A stretch of 64,000 bases of DNA from Pedobacter nanyangensis (GTDB taxonomy: Bacteria > Bacteroidota > Bacteroidia > Sphingobacteriales > Sphingobacteriaceae), in NCBI RefSeq assembly GCF_003313505.1, contig NZ_QMHO01000002.1, positions 377,976 through 441,975 on the forward strand, written 5' to 3'. The translations under genes and the position numbers were made by a program. This document shows, in pieces, positions 1 to 8,656 of this stretch. The first letter of the stretch is position 1, and every line of letters starts with the position of its first letter. The notes under the pieces are model-generated. The model searched no databases, was not told the DNA's origin, and saw only the letters and a program-made list of their open reading frames with translations.

Positions 1-761
1 ACGGCAATTGTTTCTATATCGGCAATGAGGATGATGCCGTTTTGATAGATGCTGGACTAAGCTGTAAGGAAACGGAAACCAGACTTGCACGTTTAGGCTT
101 AAGCATGCAAAAAGTAAGGGCTATTTTTATCAGTCATGAACACAGTGACCACATTAAGGGCTTGCCCGTATTGGCTAAAAAGTACCAATTGCCTATTTAT
201 ATTACCGCAAAAACCCACTTGGGAGGCCGACAAATACTGCCCCAGCATTTGGTTAACTCATTTTCGAGTGCAGTGCCTGTTGTAATTGGTGATTTGGAAA
301 TTGTAGCTTTCCCGAAATTGCACGATGCAGCTGAACCGCACAGCTTTACAATTGCTTATAATCATACCAAAATTGGGGTTTTTACGGATATAGGTGATCA
401 TTGCGAAAACCTCATCTATCATTTTAAACAATGTCATGCCGCTTTTTTGGAAGCCAATTATGACGATGAAATGTTGGATAAAGGCAATTATCCATATTTC
501 CTAAAACGCAGGATAAGTGGTGGAAATGGGCACTTGTCCAACCAAAAAGCGCTTGATTTATTTGTGAACCATCGGCCTGAGTTTATGAGCCATCTTTTCC
601 TATCGCATTTAAGCAGAGAGAACAATTGCCCTAATTTAGTGCATCAACTATTTAGTAAAGTTGCCAACGGTACCGAAATTATTGTGGCTTCCAGATTAGC
701 AGAAACCCCTGTATATCAAATTGGCGTTAAGCAGGTTACGGCAACTCTGTCAGCGTTGTAG
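1..761 (+). CDS. MBL-fold metallo-hydrolase, WalJ/YycJ-like (5' end outside window)
   Basis: This is a metallo-beta-lactamase-fold hydrolase of the WalJ/YycJ type, a family with suggested roles in cell-wall or DNA repair; the substrate here is unknown. The frame is open from the first base and reads GNCFYIGNEDDAVLIDAG, the usual glycine-rich N-terminus of the family after about ten missing residues, so the true start lies upstream of the window. The metal-binding motif SHEHSDH follows about 45 residues into the visible part. A later GNGHLSN and SHLSREN supply further likely metal histidines. Its 3' end overlaps the convergent LD-carboxypeptidase gene by 26 bases. The class is clear; the exact role is inferred. 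Confidence 0.88.
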   Translation, partial: GNCFYIGNEDDAVLIDAGLSCKETETRLARLGLSMQKVRAIFISHEHSDHIKGLPVLAKKYQLPIYITAKTHLGGRQILPQHLVNSFSSAVPVVIGDLEIVAFPKLHDAAEPHSFTIAYNHTKIGVFTDIGDHCENLIYHFKQCHAAFLEANYDDEMLDKGNYPYFLKRRISGGNGHLSNQKALDLFVNHRPEFMSHLFLSHLSRENNCPNLVHQLFSKVANGTEIIVASRLAETPVYQIGVKQVTATLSAL

Positions 762-1770
762 CCTGTTCGGTTACGCTTAGGCGATGTTTTACGCCACATT
801 TTAAAGCATAGTTAGCCTTTTGATGACCTACGGGAAAATCAAAACATACAGGATAGTTAAATTCTTTTACCTTTTCCAACACAATTTGCTCCAATGTTTT
901 GCCAAAGCTTTCACCCTCATCGTCTTTTTTAACCCTAAAGCCGCCCACAATTAGCCCTTTTAGTTTATGGAGCTTGCCACTGCGTTTCAAATTAAAAAAC
1001 ATCCTATCAACACTATAGAGATATTCGCCAACATCTTCCACAAATAAAATTTTGTGATCTGTCTTAATTTCTGAAACGCTGCCCGCCAAATTCTCTATAC
1101 AGCGCAAATTTCCGCCGATAAGCTCACCCTCTGCTGTTCCTAGCCTGTTATTTACCTGGTAATTAGCTTCGTAACTCATCAACTCCTCGCCTTTCAGCGC
1201 TTTTTCTATAGATTTTATGGTGTCAATCTGTATTGGTTCGGCCTTTGCCCAATCCGCAGGAAAACTGTTGCACATTTTTGAATGGATACTTGCAAAGCGA
1301 TAATTGCTATTCAAATGGCAATGTAAAATGGTAATGTCACTAAAGCCAATAAGCCATTTGGGCGAAATCTTGAATATGCTGAAATCCAGTTGATCAATAA
1401 TCCTTACTGCGCCGTAGCCGCCCCTGGCGCACATCACGGCCTTAATACTGGTATCGTCCAGCATCCGCTGTAAATCTGCAAGGCGCTCGTCATCGGTGCC
1501 ACCAAAGGTAAAATCGCGGGCGCCAACCGTTTTCCCGGTCACTACTTTAAAGCCCCAGCTTTCCATTTGCTGTATGGCCGGCGCAATTTCGTCATCAGTA
1601 ATAAAACCAGCTGGGCAGGTAATGCCAATCAAATCGCCCTGCTTTAAATAAGGAGGTTTTTGGTGCTTAACGGTTTCGTTACCCCGTTGGGGGCTGGCCG
1701 CTTTGCCTTTAAAAGCATATAACATTGCCGACGCTGGCAATAACGACGAAAGAAATAGTTTACGGTTCAT
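736..1770 (-). CDS. LD-carboxypeptidase, peptidase family S66
   Basis: A serine peptidase of family S66 (LdcA/MccF type), expected to remove the terminal D-alanine from L,D-linked muropeptide tetrapeptides during peptidoglycan recycling. The start is taken at the ATG encoding MNRKLFLSSLLPASA, because this begins a typical signal peptide; the extra upstream codons do not add to it. PYLKQGDLIGITCPAG is the usual N-terminal family motif. GFSDIT holds the likely nucleophile, Ser144, and VGHQKAN holds the likely catalytic His316; ELIGGNL lies in the family core. With a signal peptide it would act in the periplasm, whereas E. coli LdcA is cytoplasmic. It is about 344 residues, normal for the family. 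Confidence 0.88.
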   Translation of the reverse strand: MNRKLFLSSLLPASAMLYAFKGKAASPQRGNETVKHQKPPYLKQGDLIGITCPAGFITDDEIAPAIQQMESWGFKVVTGKTVGARDFTFGGTDDERLADLQRMLDDTSIKAVMCARGGYGAVRIIDQLDFSIFKISPKWLIGFSDITILHCHLNSNYRFASIHSKMCNSFPADWAKAEPIQIDTIKSIEKALKGEELMSYEANYQVNNRLGTAEGELIGGNLRCIENLAGSVSEIKTDHKILFVEDVGEYLYSVDRMFFNLKRSGKLHKLKGLIVGGFRVKKDDEGESFGKTLEQIVLEKVKEFNYPVCFDFPVGHQKANYALKCGVKHRLSVTEQATTLTELP

Positions 1771-1807
1771 GAGCAGGCAATTTAACAATTAGCCCACAAT
1801 ACGCCAA

Positions 1808-1848
1808 AGTCTTTTAAAAAGAAGAGCGAAGACATTACGCCTTCGCTC
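1808..1848 (-). terminator. Probable terminator of the stress-type operon
   Basis: A perfect 8-bp stem (GAGCGAAG at 1824-1831, CTTCGCTC at 1841-1848) with a 9-base loop is followed on the minus strand by a T-rich run. It lies after the gene ending at 1943 and before the LD-carboxypeptidase start, so it probably separates the two units. Confidence 0.55.
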
Positions 1849-1942
1849 ACTACAGTCCTGCCATTCGCCTTTAGTCCCGCGTTACACTTTGGGAGCTATC
1901 GGCTGCTGTCAGGTCTATTGTACAACGTTAATTAGTACGTCG

Positions 1943-2503
1943 TCAAATTTCTAATTTCCCTTCCACCGAGTCATCCATGGTTTTGCCGGTAATGATAGAG
2001 GCGGCCATTTTGATAAAGGCGATGGCTTCCCCGTGTTTGGTGTCCCAGTAATACACGTGCGTGGGGGCCACTTTGATCAAGCTGATCTTTTCGTCGTCTT
2101 TGCCATCCTGGAACCAAACTTTAAGCAGTGGGTTCCAAAGCTCTGCTATTTTTTTGCGGTCGTCCAGTATTTCGCTTATGCCATAAACATTTAAAAAACC
2201 CGAGTTTTTATGGCTTTGGAAGAACAGATGTGTAAAAGGGTCGGTGGCAATCTCTTTGTTTTTTTCACTATCAGCTTGACTCATGAACCATAAATTGCCG
2301 GCATCATCCACGTCCAGCACCGACATGGGCCTTACAGATAGCGGCAAGCCCGTTTTAATGTTGGTGCAAAAGAAACAGTTTTCAGCACCCTTGGCCAAGT
2401 CCTTTAGTTTTTCAACTGCTTCCTCCCCTTCCAGCGTTTTAATGTGATCTTTTGTAGCCTGGGTATTGTTGGAGCTGTCTCTGCTTGCTTTTGAATTTTC
2501 CAT
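1943..2503 (-). CDS. Pyridoxamine 5'-phosphate oxidase-family protein (general stress protein 26-like)
   Basis: A split-barrel flavin-binding protein of the pyridoxamine-phosphate-oxidase superfamily, nearest to the general stress protein 26 group rather than to true PdxH. The core runs from about residue 35 (ENCFFCTNIKTG, then RPMSV) through NLWFMSQADSEK and the barrel strands to about residue 155. The first 30 residues are polar and rich in Ser, Asp and Asn and look disordered. It is the last gene of a three-gene unit with the genes at 2518 and 2959, with gaps of 14 and 3 bases. Substrate and cofactor are not visible from the sequence; members bind FMN, F420 or haem. Confidence 0.82.
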   Translation of the reverse strand: MENSKASRDSSNNTQATKDHIKTLEGEEAVEKLKDLAKGAENCFFCTNIKTGLPLSVRPMSVLDVDDAGNLWFMSQADSEKNKEIATDPFTHLFFQSHKNSGFLNVYGISEILDDRKKIAELWNPLLKVWFQDGKDDEKISLIKVAPTHVYYWDTKHGEAIAFIKMAASIITGKTMDDSVEGKLEI

Positions 2504-2517
2504 ATTTTCCTTCCTTT

Positions 2518-2955
2518 CTAAGATTTAAAGAGCGTTTTTAGAACCGTTGCTGTAACCAACGCACCAAATAAATAGTAACCAACCGTTAATACTTTGGTTT
2601 GCGTAGTACGAGTTACAGGAGTAGCGTCCAAACCTAAAGGCTCTGGCAGTTGTATAGCCCCAATGCCGGCGCTTAAACCTAAAGCAACCGCCTTTGGCCA
2701 AATGTACTTACCGCTACTTCCAATCATACTATAGTAAGTTGCATTGGCAATCAGGTCGGCTTCCAGGGTTAGGCGATGCAAATCGTCAGCATCTACAACT
2801 GGTGTACCTACTTGGCTCAGCGTTTTATTAACTACTTCTTCTCCCAACAAATTAATTTGAGGAGCATTTTTAACGTTCTTGCGCACTACTTCGTGCAATA
2901 TGTTTAGGGCTACAGCACCTATCAGTCCCGCAGTCATGTTTTTGATCCATTTCAT
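2518..2955 (-). CDS. Small membrane-associated protein of unknown function
   Basis: I do not recognise a characterised family. The 145-residue protein has three hydrophobic stretches, at about residues 8-22, 86-102 and 120-143, separated by a charged middle (KNVKNAPQINLLGEEVVNKT). The last two could span the membrane. There is no cleavable signal peptide. It lies between a SpoIIAA-like protein (3 bases upstream) and a PNPOx-like flavoprotein (14 bases downstream), so it is almost surely cotranscribed with them. A role in stress physiology is only an inference from these neighbours. Confidence 0.7.
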   Translation of the reverse strand: MKWIKNMTAGLIGAVALNILHEVVRKNVKNAPQINLLGEEVVNKTLSQVGTPVVDADDLHRLTLEADLIANATYYSMIGSSGKYIWPKAVALGLSAGIGAIQLPEPLGLDATPVTRTTQTKVLTVGYYLFGALVTATVLKTLFKS

Positions 2956-2958
2956 TGC

Positions 2959-3327
2959 TTATAATTTTATGCTTAACCATTCAATAGCTTGGTTAAGCTG
3001 TGACAGTTTAAAGCCTTTAGACTCCCCTGGTGCGATGTAGCTAAAAGCGTCTGTGAATTTTCCTACGGCTGTTTCATCGGTAACTACCGCTATTTTTTTC
3101 CATTTGGTAAAATGTTTCAAACCCGCTACCATATCTTGAAACCAAGCGCCAGCGGTAAAGTTTTCCACGGGTGTTTCTAGCACCAATAGATAGTAAATAT
3201 CATGGTGTTTTTGGGTAAGCACTTCTAGTCCTGGGAGCAATACACTTTTAAGGTCGTCGGCAGTGACCTGCCCCGTAGCTCTTACGCCAAATACGTGTGG
3301 TGGTATATCTCTGATAATGCTTAACAT
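2959..3327 (-). CDS. SpoIIAA/STAS-like protein
   Basis: A 122-residue protein of the SpoIIAA-like group (STAS fold), recognised by the opening pattern MLSIIRDIPPHVFGVRATGQVTADD, the central YYLLVLE strand, the KHFTKWKKIAVVTDE segment and the C-terminal amphipathic helix. Members are single-domain cytoplasmic proteins, often encoded beside stress genes, and their partners are mostly unknown. It is the first gene of a three-gene minus-strand unit. I see no cognate kinase or phosphatase in the window, so a classical anti-anti-sigma role cannot be claimed. Confidence 0.8.
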   Translation of the reverse strand: MLSIIRDIPPHVFGVRATGQVTADDLKSVLLPGLEVLTQKHHDIYYLLVLETPVENFTAGAWFQDMVAGLKHFTKWKKIAVVTDETAVGKFTDAFSYIAPGESKGFKLSQLNQAIEWLSIKL

Positions 3328-3475
3328 AACTATAAATTTTATTAAGCATAACAGATTTTTAAAGGCAATGGTTTCCCGAAATTGTGATTTAGGGGATTAA
3401 TCGAGCTGATTGATCCTGCTGAAGACTTTCAAATTTGCCTCTTTTAAACGGGTTCCCGAAGGGAGTAACTAAAAA

Positions 3476-5323
3476 CTAAGACGTGGCCACTGGCGCAGCA
3501 AGCTGTTGAGAAATGGTGGCACCATCGGTAAGCAATTCTTGGGTAATGCTTCTGGTGTAATCAATAATCTCCGATTTGAAATCTTCTACCGAGGCGCCCG
3601 AACGGATCTCTTCCAAACGTTTTTCCCATGCGCCTGTCAATTCCGCTTGCGCAATGCGTTTATCTTTAACCACTTCGTAAACAGCCAATCCTTTAGGTGT
3701 GGGTACCAAGTTACGCTTTTCACGCACAATATATGCTCTGGTTAACAAAGTTTCGATAATGGCCGCACGGGTAGCGGGGGTGCCTAAGCCGCTATCTTTC
3801 ATGGCGTATCTAAGCTCCTCGTCTTCAATTTCTTTACCGCAGGTTTCTAAAGCTTTTAATAAGGAAGCCTCATTGTACATGGCCTTTGGTTTGGTCTGCT
3901 TTTCCAAAAAAGCTTTGTTTACAATGGGCAAAGCTTCTCCTTTCTTCACCTTTGGTAAAGCTGGGTTGTCTTCATCCTTCTTGTCGTCTTCCACCTCGTT
4001 AAATACTGAACGCCATCCTGCCGAGCGGATTACCGTGCCGTTGGCCACAAAAACAATTTCTGATTGTATCGTGATTTTGGTTACTTCCTTTACACATTCC
4101 TGATGGAAAGCCTCCAGCATGCGTCCAGCAACCAAATCAAAAATAGCTTGATGATCTTTGCTTAAACTACCTGGTTTAACGCCGGTAACCAAAATAGCGT
4201 GGTGGTCGGTCACTTTTTTAGCATTTACACTCCTTTTGTTTAATGTCATTTCCTGCATGGCTAAAGCAGACTTGGCAAACTGGCCATGATCTGTTAGGCT
4301 GGCAATTAAGGTAGGTACAGTAGCAAAAATATCATCGCCAATGTAGCGGCTGCCCGTACGTGGGTAAGTAACCAGCTTGCTCTCATACAGGTTTTGCAAT
4401 AAACTTAAAGTTTGGTCGGCCGTAAAGCCGTTCTTTTTGTTGGCTTCCTGTTGCAGGCTACTCAAATCATGTAAAAGTGGCGGTGGTTCTTTTCTCGGCT
4501 TTGCCTCCACGGCAGTAATATTGCCGCCATTGCTAAAGCCCGAAGCTACGTCCTGTACTTTTTCAAAAATAGCCGCTCCTTCTTCCCTGGCATCAAAACT
4601 ATCCACAGAAATTGCCTTGAACAATTGACCATCTTTATCCAATTGGATGCCTATTTGGTAGTATATTTTTGGAACGAAGTTTTTGATTTCCAAATAACGG
4701 GCACAAATCATGGCCAAGGTTGGAGTTTGCACCCTTCCAAGCGAAAGTACGCTCCTATTGCCTGCCGAAATACTCAAGGCTTGTGTGGCGTTCATGCCTA
4801 CCAGCCAATCAGATACCGAGCGGCAATGTGCCGAGCTGAACAAGGTATCGTACTCGGTGCCCGGTTTCAGGTTCCTAAAACCGTCTTTAATGGCCTCATC
4901 AGTTTGTGAAGAAATCCAAAGGCGTTTAAAAGGCTTTTTACATTTCAGGTAGGAATAAATGTACCTGAAAATCAGTTCGCCCTCGCGTCCAGCATCCGTA
5001 GCTACAATAATTTCCGTAGCTTCATCAAATAGCATTTTAATGGTGTCCAGTTGTTTTCTAACTCCGGGATCTTCTACCATTCCATCTTTGGTTTTGATTT
5101 TACGGATAGAAAGTTTAAACTTTTGGGGAAGCATGGGCAAATGCTCTTTGCGCCAGCCATAAAAGCCATATTCCTGTGGTGGGGCAAGCTGCAGTAAGTG
5201 TCCAAAAGCCCAGGTAAACGAGTAGCCCTTGCCTTCAATATACCCATCCTTACGGGTTGTAGCCCCAAAAACTTTGGCTAACTCACGTCCTACAGAGGGT
5301 TTTTCGGCAATTACTATCTTCAT
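3476..5323 (-). CDS. topB: DNA topoisomerase III
   Basis: A type IA topoisomerase that relaxes and decatenates DNA by passing one strand through a transient break in another. The start is the ATG giving MKIVIAEKPSVGREL, the standard Toprim beginning; the 19 codons upstream show no homology. The Toprim acidic motif DAGREGELI lies near residue 110, and the active-site tyrosine is Tyr320 in LVTYPRTGSRYIG. The family motif LGTPATRAAIIETL lies near the C-terminus. The protein is 615 residues and has no C-terminal zinc fingers, as in short TopB forms. It is transcribed away from lacI across a GC-rich intergenic element. A second type IA enzyme, topA, lies at 13 kb. Confidence 0.95.
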   Translation of the reverse strand: MKIVIAEKPSVGRELAKVFGATTRKDGYIEGKGYSFTWAFGHLLQLAPPQEYGFYGWRKEHLPMLPQKFKLSIRKIKTKDGMVEDPGVRKQLDTIKMLFDEATEIIVATDAGREGELIFRYIYSYLKCKKPFKRLWISSQTDEAIKDGFRNLKPGTEYDTLFSSAHCRSVSDWLVGMNATQALSISAGNRSVLSLGRVQTPTLAMICARYLEIKNFVPKIYYQIGIQLDKDGQLFKAISVDSFDAREEGAAIFEKVQDVASGFSNGGNITAVEAKPRKEPPPLLHDLSSLQQEANKKNGFTADQTLSLLQNLYESKLVTYPRTGSRYIGDDIFATVPTLIASLTDHGQFAKSALAMQEMTLNKRSVNAKKVTDHHAILVTGVKPGSLSKDHQAIFDLVAGRMLEAFHQECVKEVTKITIQSEIVFVANGTVIRSAGWRSVFNEVEDDKKDEDNPALPKVKKGEALPIVNKAFLEKQTKPKAMYNEASLLKALETCGKEIEDEELRYAMKDSGLGTPATRAAIIETLLTRAYIVREKRNLVPTPKGLAVYEVVKDKRIAQAELTGAWEKRLEEIRSGASVEDFKSEIIDYTRSITQELLTDGATISQQLAAPVATS

Positions 5324-5420
5324 ATCTGAGTTAAAATGGAGGTTAAATATCTTAATTTTAAAATACTTGTGGTGCTTCATTTTATCAACACTTTAATATA
5401 CGATTGAGGCCGAGGGAGAT

Positions 5421-5522
5421 AAACGGGTTGCAGCCCTTCCTTTGCCACGCTGGGCTTACGGCAGTGCCCGTGCGCCATAAAACCTTGCCGTACCAAAGGC
5501 CCACCAGGTTTGGTTAGAAGGT
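5421..5522. other. GC-rich structured intergenic element
   Basis: Between topB and the LacI-type gene is a block clearly richer in G and C than the AT-rich bases around it. It holds nested inverted repeats: CCTTTG (5439-5444) with CAAAGG (5494-5499), inside that ACGGCA (5458-5463) with TGCCGT (5486-5491), and a separate GGGTTGCAGCCC hairpin at 5425-5436. It could be a non-coding RNA on either strand or a dispersed repeat. I found no convincing protein in it and do not recognise an Rfam family. Confidence 0.45.
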
Positions 5523-5576
5523 GCCTGTTCATTTTCAAGGAATTAAATCAAACCTTCAAAATATTTTCGAATGAAA

Positions 5577-5594
5577 TTTAAACAGCTTGTTAAA
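5577..5594. promoter_or_regulatory. Imperfect palindrome upstream of the LacI-type gene, possible operator
   Basis: An 18-base near-palindrome centred on AGCT (14 of 18 positions symmetric) lies 23 bases upstream of the regulator's ATG. LacI-family regulators bind palindromes of about this size and often repress themselves, so autoregulation is possible. It lacks the central CG typical of many LacI-family operators, so this is a weak call. Confidence 0.25.
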
Positions 5595-5616
5595 CTATCC
5601 TATCTTTATAGTGAAA

Positions 5617-6627
5617 ATGAGCATTACCTTACGTGACATATCCAAAGCATTAAATATCTCGGTTTCTACCGTATCAAGGGCACTTACCGACAGCCATGAA
5701 ATTGGAGAGGAAACCAAGCAGCGGGTGCTGGCCTATGCCAAGGAGCATCATTATGTGCCTAATCGTATGGCACGAAGTTTAAAAGTGGGCAAAACACGCT
5801 CTATAGGTGTGGTAATTTGTTCTATTGATAATAGTTTTGTGTCGCAGATGCTGGATGGTATAGACCAAGTTTGTGCCGAAAGTGGTTATCAGATCATCAT
5901 CATGCAGAGCAAAGAGTCGTACGAACAGGAACAGGCCTGTATCAACCTTTTGCATGCCAGCGGCGTAGATGGGATCATGATCTCTCCCTCCTTTCAAACT
6001 ACCGATTTCACTTATTTGAAGGAACTGCAATTGCAGGGATTTCCGGTAGTGCTTTTTGATAGGATAAGCGAGCAGATGACGGCACATAAAATTGCCGCCA
6101 ATAACTTAAGCGGTGCTTACCAAGCCACTACGCACCTCATAGCCAACGGATATACGCGTATTGCGCACCTTAACAGTAATGCAAACCTAATTACTACCGC
6201 CGAGCGTTTTGAAGGCTACAAAAAAGCACTTGACGACCATAGCATTAGCTATCATGAAGATTTGGTTGCCTTCTGCGATACGGCCCAACACATCGACCAA
6301 AATGTGGCCAAAGCCATGGAGCAATTGCTTAAACAACAGCCGCAGGCCATTTTTACCGCTACAGATTTGTTGAGCACCAAGGTACTGGCTTATTTATTGG
6401 AACATAAGTTCAGCGTACCTAAAGACATTGCGCTGATAGGCTTTAGCAACTCCGATTTAGCCGCAGTTTTAAATCCACCGTTGAGCACCGTACGCCAACC
6501 ATCACGTCAAATTGGCGAAATGGCAGCGCAAACACTCATTAACCTGATCAAGGGCAAAGATATTGGCCCGGCAGAAACCATATTGCTGGATACGGAGCTA
6601 CAGATCAGAAAATCGAGTGGTAGCTAA
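5617..6627 (+). CDS. LacI-family transcriptional regulator
   Basis: A sugar-responsive repressor or activator of the LacI/GalR family. The start is the ATG giving MSITLRDISKALNISVST, which places the helix-turn-helix at residues 3-25 as in the family; the ten codons before it add nothing. The hinge helix NRMARSLKVGK is followed by a periplasmic-binding-protein-like effector domain (IGVVICSIDNSFVSQMLDGI to the C-terminal PPLSTVRQPS motif). Most LacI regulators sit beside the sugar genes they control, but the neighbours here are topB and mnmA. Its effector and targets cannot be read from this window. Confidence 0.93.
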   Translation: MSITLRDISKALNISVSTVSRALTDSHEIGEETKQRVLAYAKEHHYVPNRMARSLKVGKTRSIGVVICSIDNSFVSQMLDGIDQVCAESGYQIIIMQSKESYEQEQACINLLHASGVDGIMISPSFQTTDFTYLKELQLQGFPVVLFDRISEQMTAHKIAANNLSGAYQATTHLIANGYTRIAHLNSNANLITTAERFEGYKKALDDHSISYHEDLVAFCDTAQHIDQNVAKAMEQLLKQQPQAIFTATDLLSTKVLAYLLEHKFSVPKDIALIGFSNSDLAAVLNPPLSTVRQPSRQIGEMAAQTLINLIKGKDIGPAETILLDTELQIRKSSGS

Positions 6628-6680
6628 TGTCTTTTGACATTGCCACGACCTCCGTATGAGGCATTTTTAAAGTAATTGCG

Positions 6681-6688
6681 TAATTTTG
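6681..6688 (+). promoter_or_regulatory. -7 box upstream of mnmA
   Basis: TAATTTTG matches the Bacteroidota -7 consensus TAnnTTTG exactly and lies 17 bases before the chosen mnmA ATG. I see no TTG -33 element at the expected 17-23 base distance, so the call rests on the -7 box and its position. Confidence 0.45.
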
Positions 6689-6705
6689 CACTCTTATTTA
6701 CAACA

Positions 6706-7797
6706 ATGAGCAAGCACGGAAGAATTTTAGTAGCCATGAGTGGCGGGGTTGATAGTTCGGTAGCATCAGTAATGCTACATGAACAGGGTTATGAAGTAAT
6801 TGGCCTAACCATGAAAACTTGGGATTATGCCACTTCTGGCAGCAACAGCAAGGAAACAGGTTGTTGCAGCTTGGATAGCATTAATGATGCCCGTACGCTC
6901 GCTGTAAATTATGGCTTTCCGCACTACATCTTAGATATTAGGGATGAATTTGGTGATTTCGTAATCGATAATTTTGTGGATGAATACTTAGCTGGAAGAA
7001 CACCAAATCCTTGTGTGCTGTGTAACACCTACATTAAATGGGAAGCTTTGTTGAAACGTGCTGATAAGCTTGACTGTGAGTTTATTGCTACTGGGCATTA
7101 TGCCAACATCCGCCAGCAAGATAGTGGTCGTTACGTAATTTCCAAAGGTAAGGACGAAAACAAAGATCAATCTTATGTGCTTTGGGGAGTATCACAACAA
7201 AATTTGGCCAGAACCAAATTCCCATTGGGAAGCTTTACCAAGGCCGAAATTAGGCAGATGGCCCTGGATATGGGCCAAGAAGAACTGGCCAAGAAAAGCG
7301 AGAGCTACGAAATTTGCTTTGTACCTGATAATGATTATCGTGCTTTTTTAAAACATAAAGTAGAAGATTTAGAAGAACGTGTGGCGGGTGGTAATTTTGT
7401 GAATACCCAAGGTATGGTAATTGGACAGCACAAAGGTTATCCTTTTTACACCATTGGTCAACGTAAAGGCTTGGGCGTAGCATTTGGAGAACCCATGTTT
7501 GTAACCCAAATCCTACCTGAAAGCAATACCGTGGTTTTAGGCAGGGCCGATGAATTGGAACGCCGTGAAGCGATGGTTAGAAACGTTAACCTGATCAAAT
7601 ACGAAAACATTAACGAGCCTTTAGAAAACGTGGTAACTAAAATCCGCTATAAAGACGCCGGTACTTTGAGCACCATTGTACAAGAAAAAGATCAAATGAG
7701 GGTGGTTTTCGATCATGCCGTATCTGCCATTGCACCTGGACAATCTGCCGTGTTTTATGAAGGCAGTGATTTGTTGGGTGGTGGCTTTTTAGTGTAA
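6706..7797 (+). CDS. mnmA: tRNA-specific 2-thiouridylase MnmA
   Basis: This enzyme thiolates position 2 of the wobble uridine (U34) in tRNAs for Lys, Glu and Gln, using ATP and sulfur from a relay. The start is the ATG giving MSKHGRILVAMSGGVDSS; the earlier in-frame codons would contain the -7 box. The PP-loop SGGVDSS is at residues 12-18. The two catalytic cysteines are in PNPCVLCN and YEICFVPD, and GQRKGLG is in the central domain. The length of 363 residues is normal. Downstream is a hairpin shared with a convergent gene. Together with miaA and queE it adds to the tRNA-modification genes of the window. Confidence 0.96.
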   Translation: MSKHGRILVAMSGGVDSSVASVMLHEQGYEVIGLTMKTWDYATSGSNSKETGCCSLDSINDARTLAVNYGFPHYILDIRDEFGDFVIDNFVDEYLAGRTPNPCVLCNTYIKWEALLKRADKLDCEFIATGHYANIRQQDSGRYVISKGKDENKDQSYVLWGVSQQNLARTKFPLGSFTKAEIRQMALDMGQEELAKKSESYEICFVPDNDYRAFLKHKVEDLEERVAGGNFVNTQGMVIGQHKGYPFYTIGQRKGLGVAFGEPMFVTQILPESNTVVLGRADELERREAMVRNVNLIKYENINEPLENVVTKIRYKDAGTLSTIVQEKDQMRVVFDHAVSAIAPGQSAVFYEGSDLLGGGFLV

Positions 7798-7817
7798 TTG
7801 AAGCATCTATGTAAAGA

Positions 7818-7844
7818 CTTACGAAGTTTATGGGACTTCGTAAG
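7818..7844. repeat. Palindromic repeat, TTACGAAGT family, copy A
   Basis: A perfect 10-bp inverted repeat (CTTACGAAGT at 7818-7827, ACTTCGTAAG at 7835-7844) with a 7-base loop sits between the convergent mnmA and the gene ending at 7869. Related palindromes occur near 16220, 32912 and 47761. It may also end transcription from both sides. Confidence 0.7.
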
Positions 7845-7868
7845 CCTTACGCAACCGTCGCTAAACGC

Positions 7869-8561
7869 TTATTCACCACTCATTAATTCGTCAAAGTCTT
7901 TAATTTGAGATAGTTTCACCAGCGGATTTGCAGGAAGCGCAGACCATTTTTCTTTAAATACTTCATCACCACCCTCGGCATTTTGGTTTGTATTTTCTTT
8001 TACCAATTTCTTCTTTGTTAAGAAATTCATGCTGGTTTCTCGATCAATTCTAGGACCAAAATTGTCGCTAGAATCATAACCAATAAGCTCAAAATCAGCA
8101 TTGCGGAACCTGAAAGTATAACGCCAATAACCATATCTACCGTGTGAGTATTGAATGTAAAGATTTCCTTTCTCTATTTGTACACCAAGTTCTGGCGGAA
8201 AGTAAACACCTCCATCTTCATTTTCAGATGAAAAGCAATCTAAATTTCTAATTGCGAGTTCATATCGCCCCCTCTTATTCATTAAAATGATGATGCCCCT
8301 TCGGTTACGATCAACCCGTTCTTCGAAACGATTAACAATGATTTTACTTTTGTCAGTTCCTTTTACAATCAACACCACATCTTGTAATCCATCTTTATTA
8401 AGATCACCTTTTACGGTATTGAAAAGTACAAATCCTTTGGGGATAAAACCAGCTGGTTTTATTTTTTGTTGTGGAGCAATAGTTTTTTTTGATTCGATGG
8501 AACGATAACCAAGCAACATCGGAACTATTAGCCCAAAACCTAATAAATAATTTTTCATCAT
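7869..8561 (-). CDS. Secreted protein with a calcium-binding-like DxNxDGxxD motif
   Basis: A 230-residue protein of unknown function. The first 20 residues form a hydrophobic export signal (MMKNYLLGFGLIVPMLLGY). After it comes FNTVKGDLNKDGLQDVVLI, which has the D-x-N-x-D-G-x-x-D pattern of VCBS/FG-GAP and EF-hand-like calcium loops, and then mixed beta strands with many aromatic residues (SHGRYGYWRYTF). The last 50 residues are polar. It is probably periplasmic or on the outer membrane. It is convergent with mnmA and divergent from the ABC-F gene. I know proteins with this layout only as uncharacterised Bacteroidota proteins. Confidence 0.75.
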   Translation of the reverse strand: MMKNYLLGFGLIVPMLLGYRSIESKKTIAPQQKIKPAGFIPKGFVLFNTVKGDLNKDGLQDVVLIVKGTDKSKIIVNRFEERVDRNRRGIIILMNKRGRYELAIRNLDCFSSENEDGGVYFPPELGVQIEKGNLYIQYSHGRYGYWRYTFRFRNADFELIGYDSSDNFGPRIDRETSMNFLTKKKLVKENTNQNAEGGDEVFKEKWSALPANPLVKLSQIKDFDELMSGE

Positions 8562-8656
8562 TTAAAAATGGTTGTTCTAAGGGTTGTTCACCCTAATTTT
8601 ACCTTGTTTAAACCTTAAACTAATTTTTAGCAAGATAAATATTTACGATTGGATTA

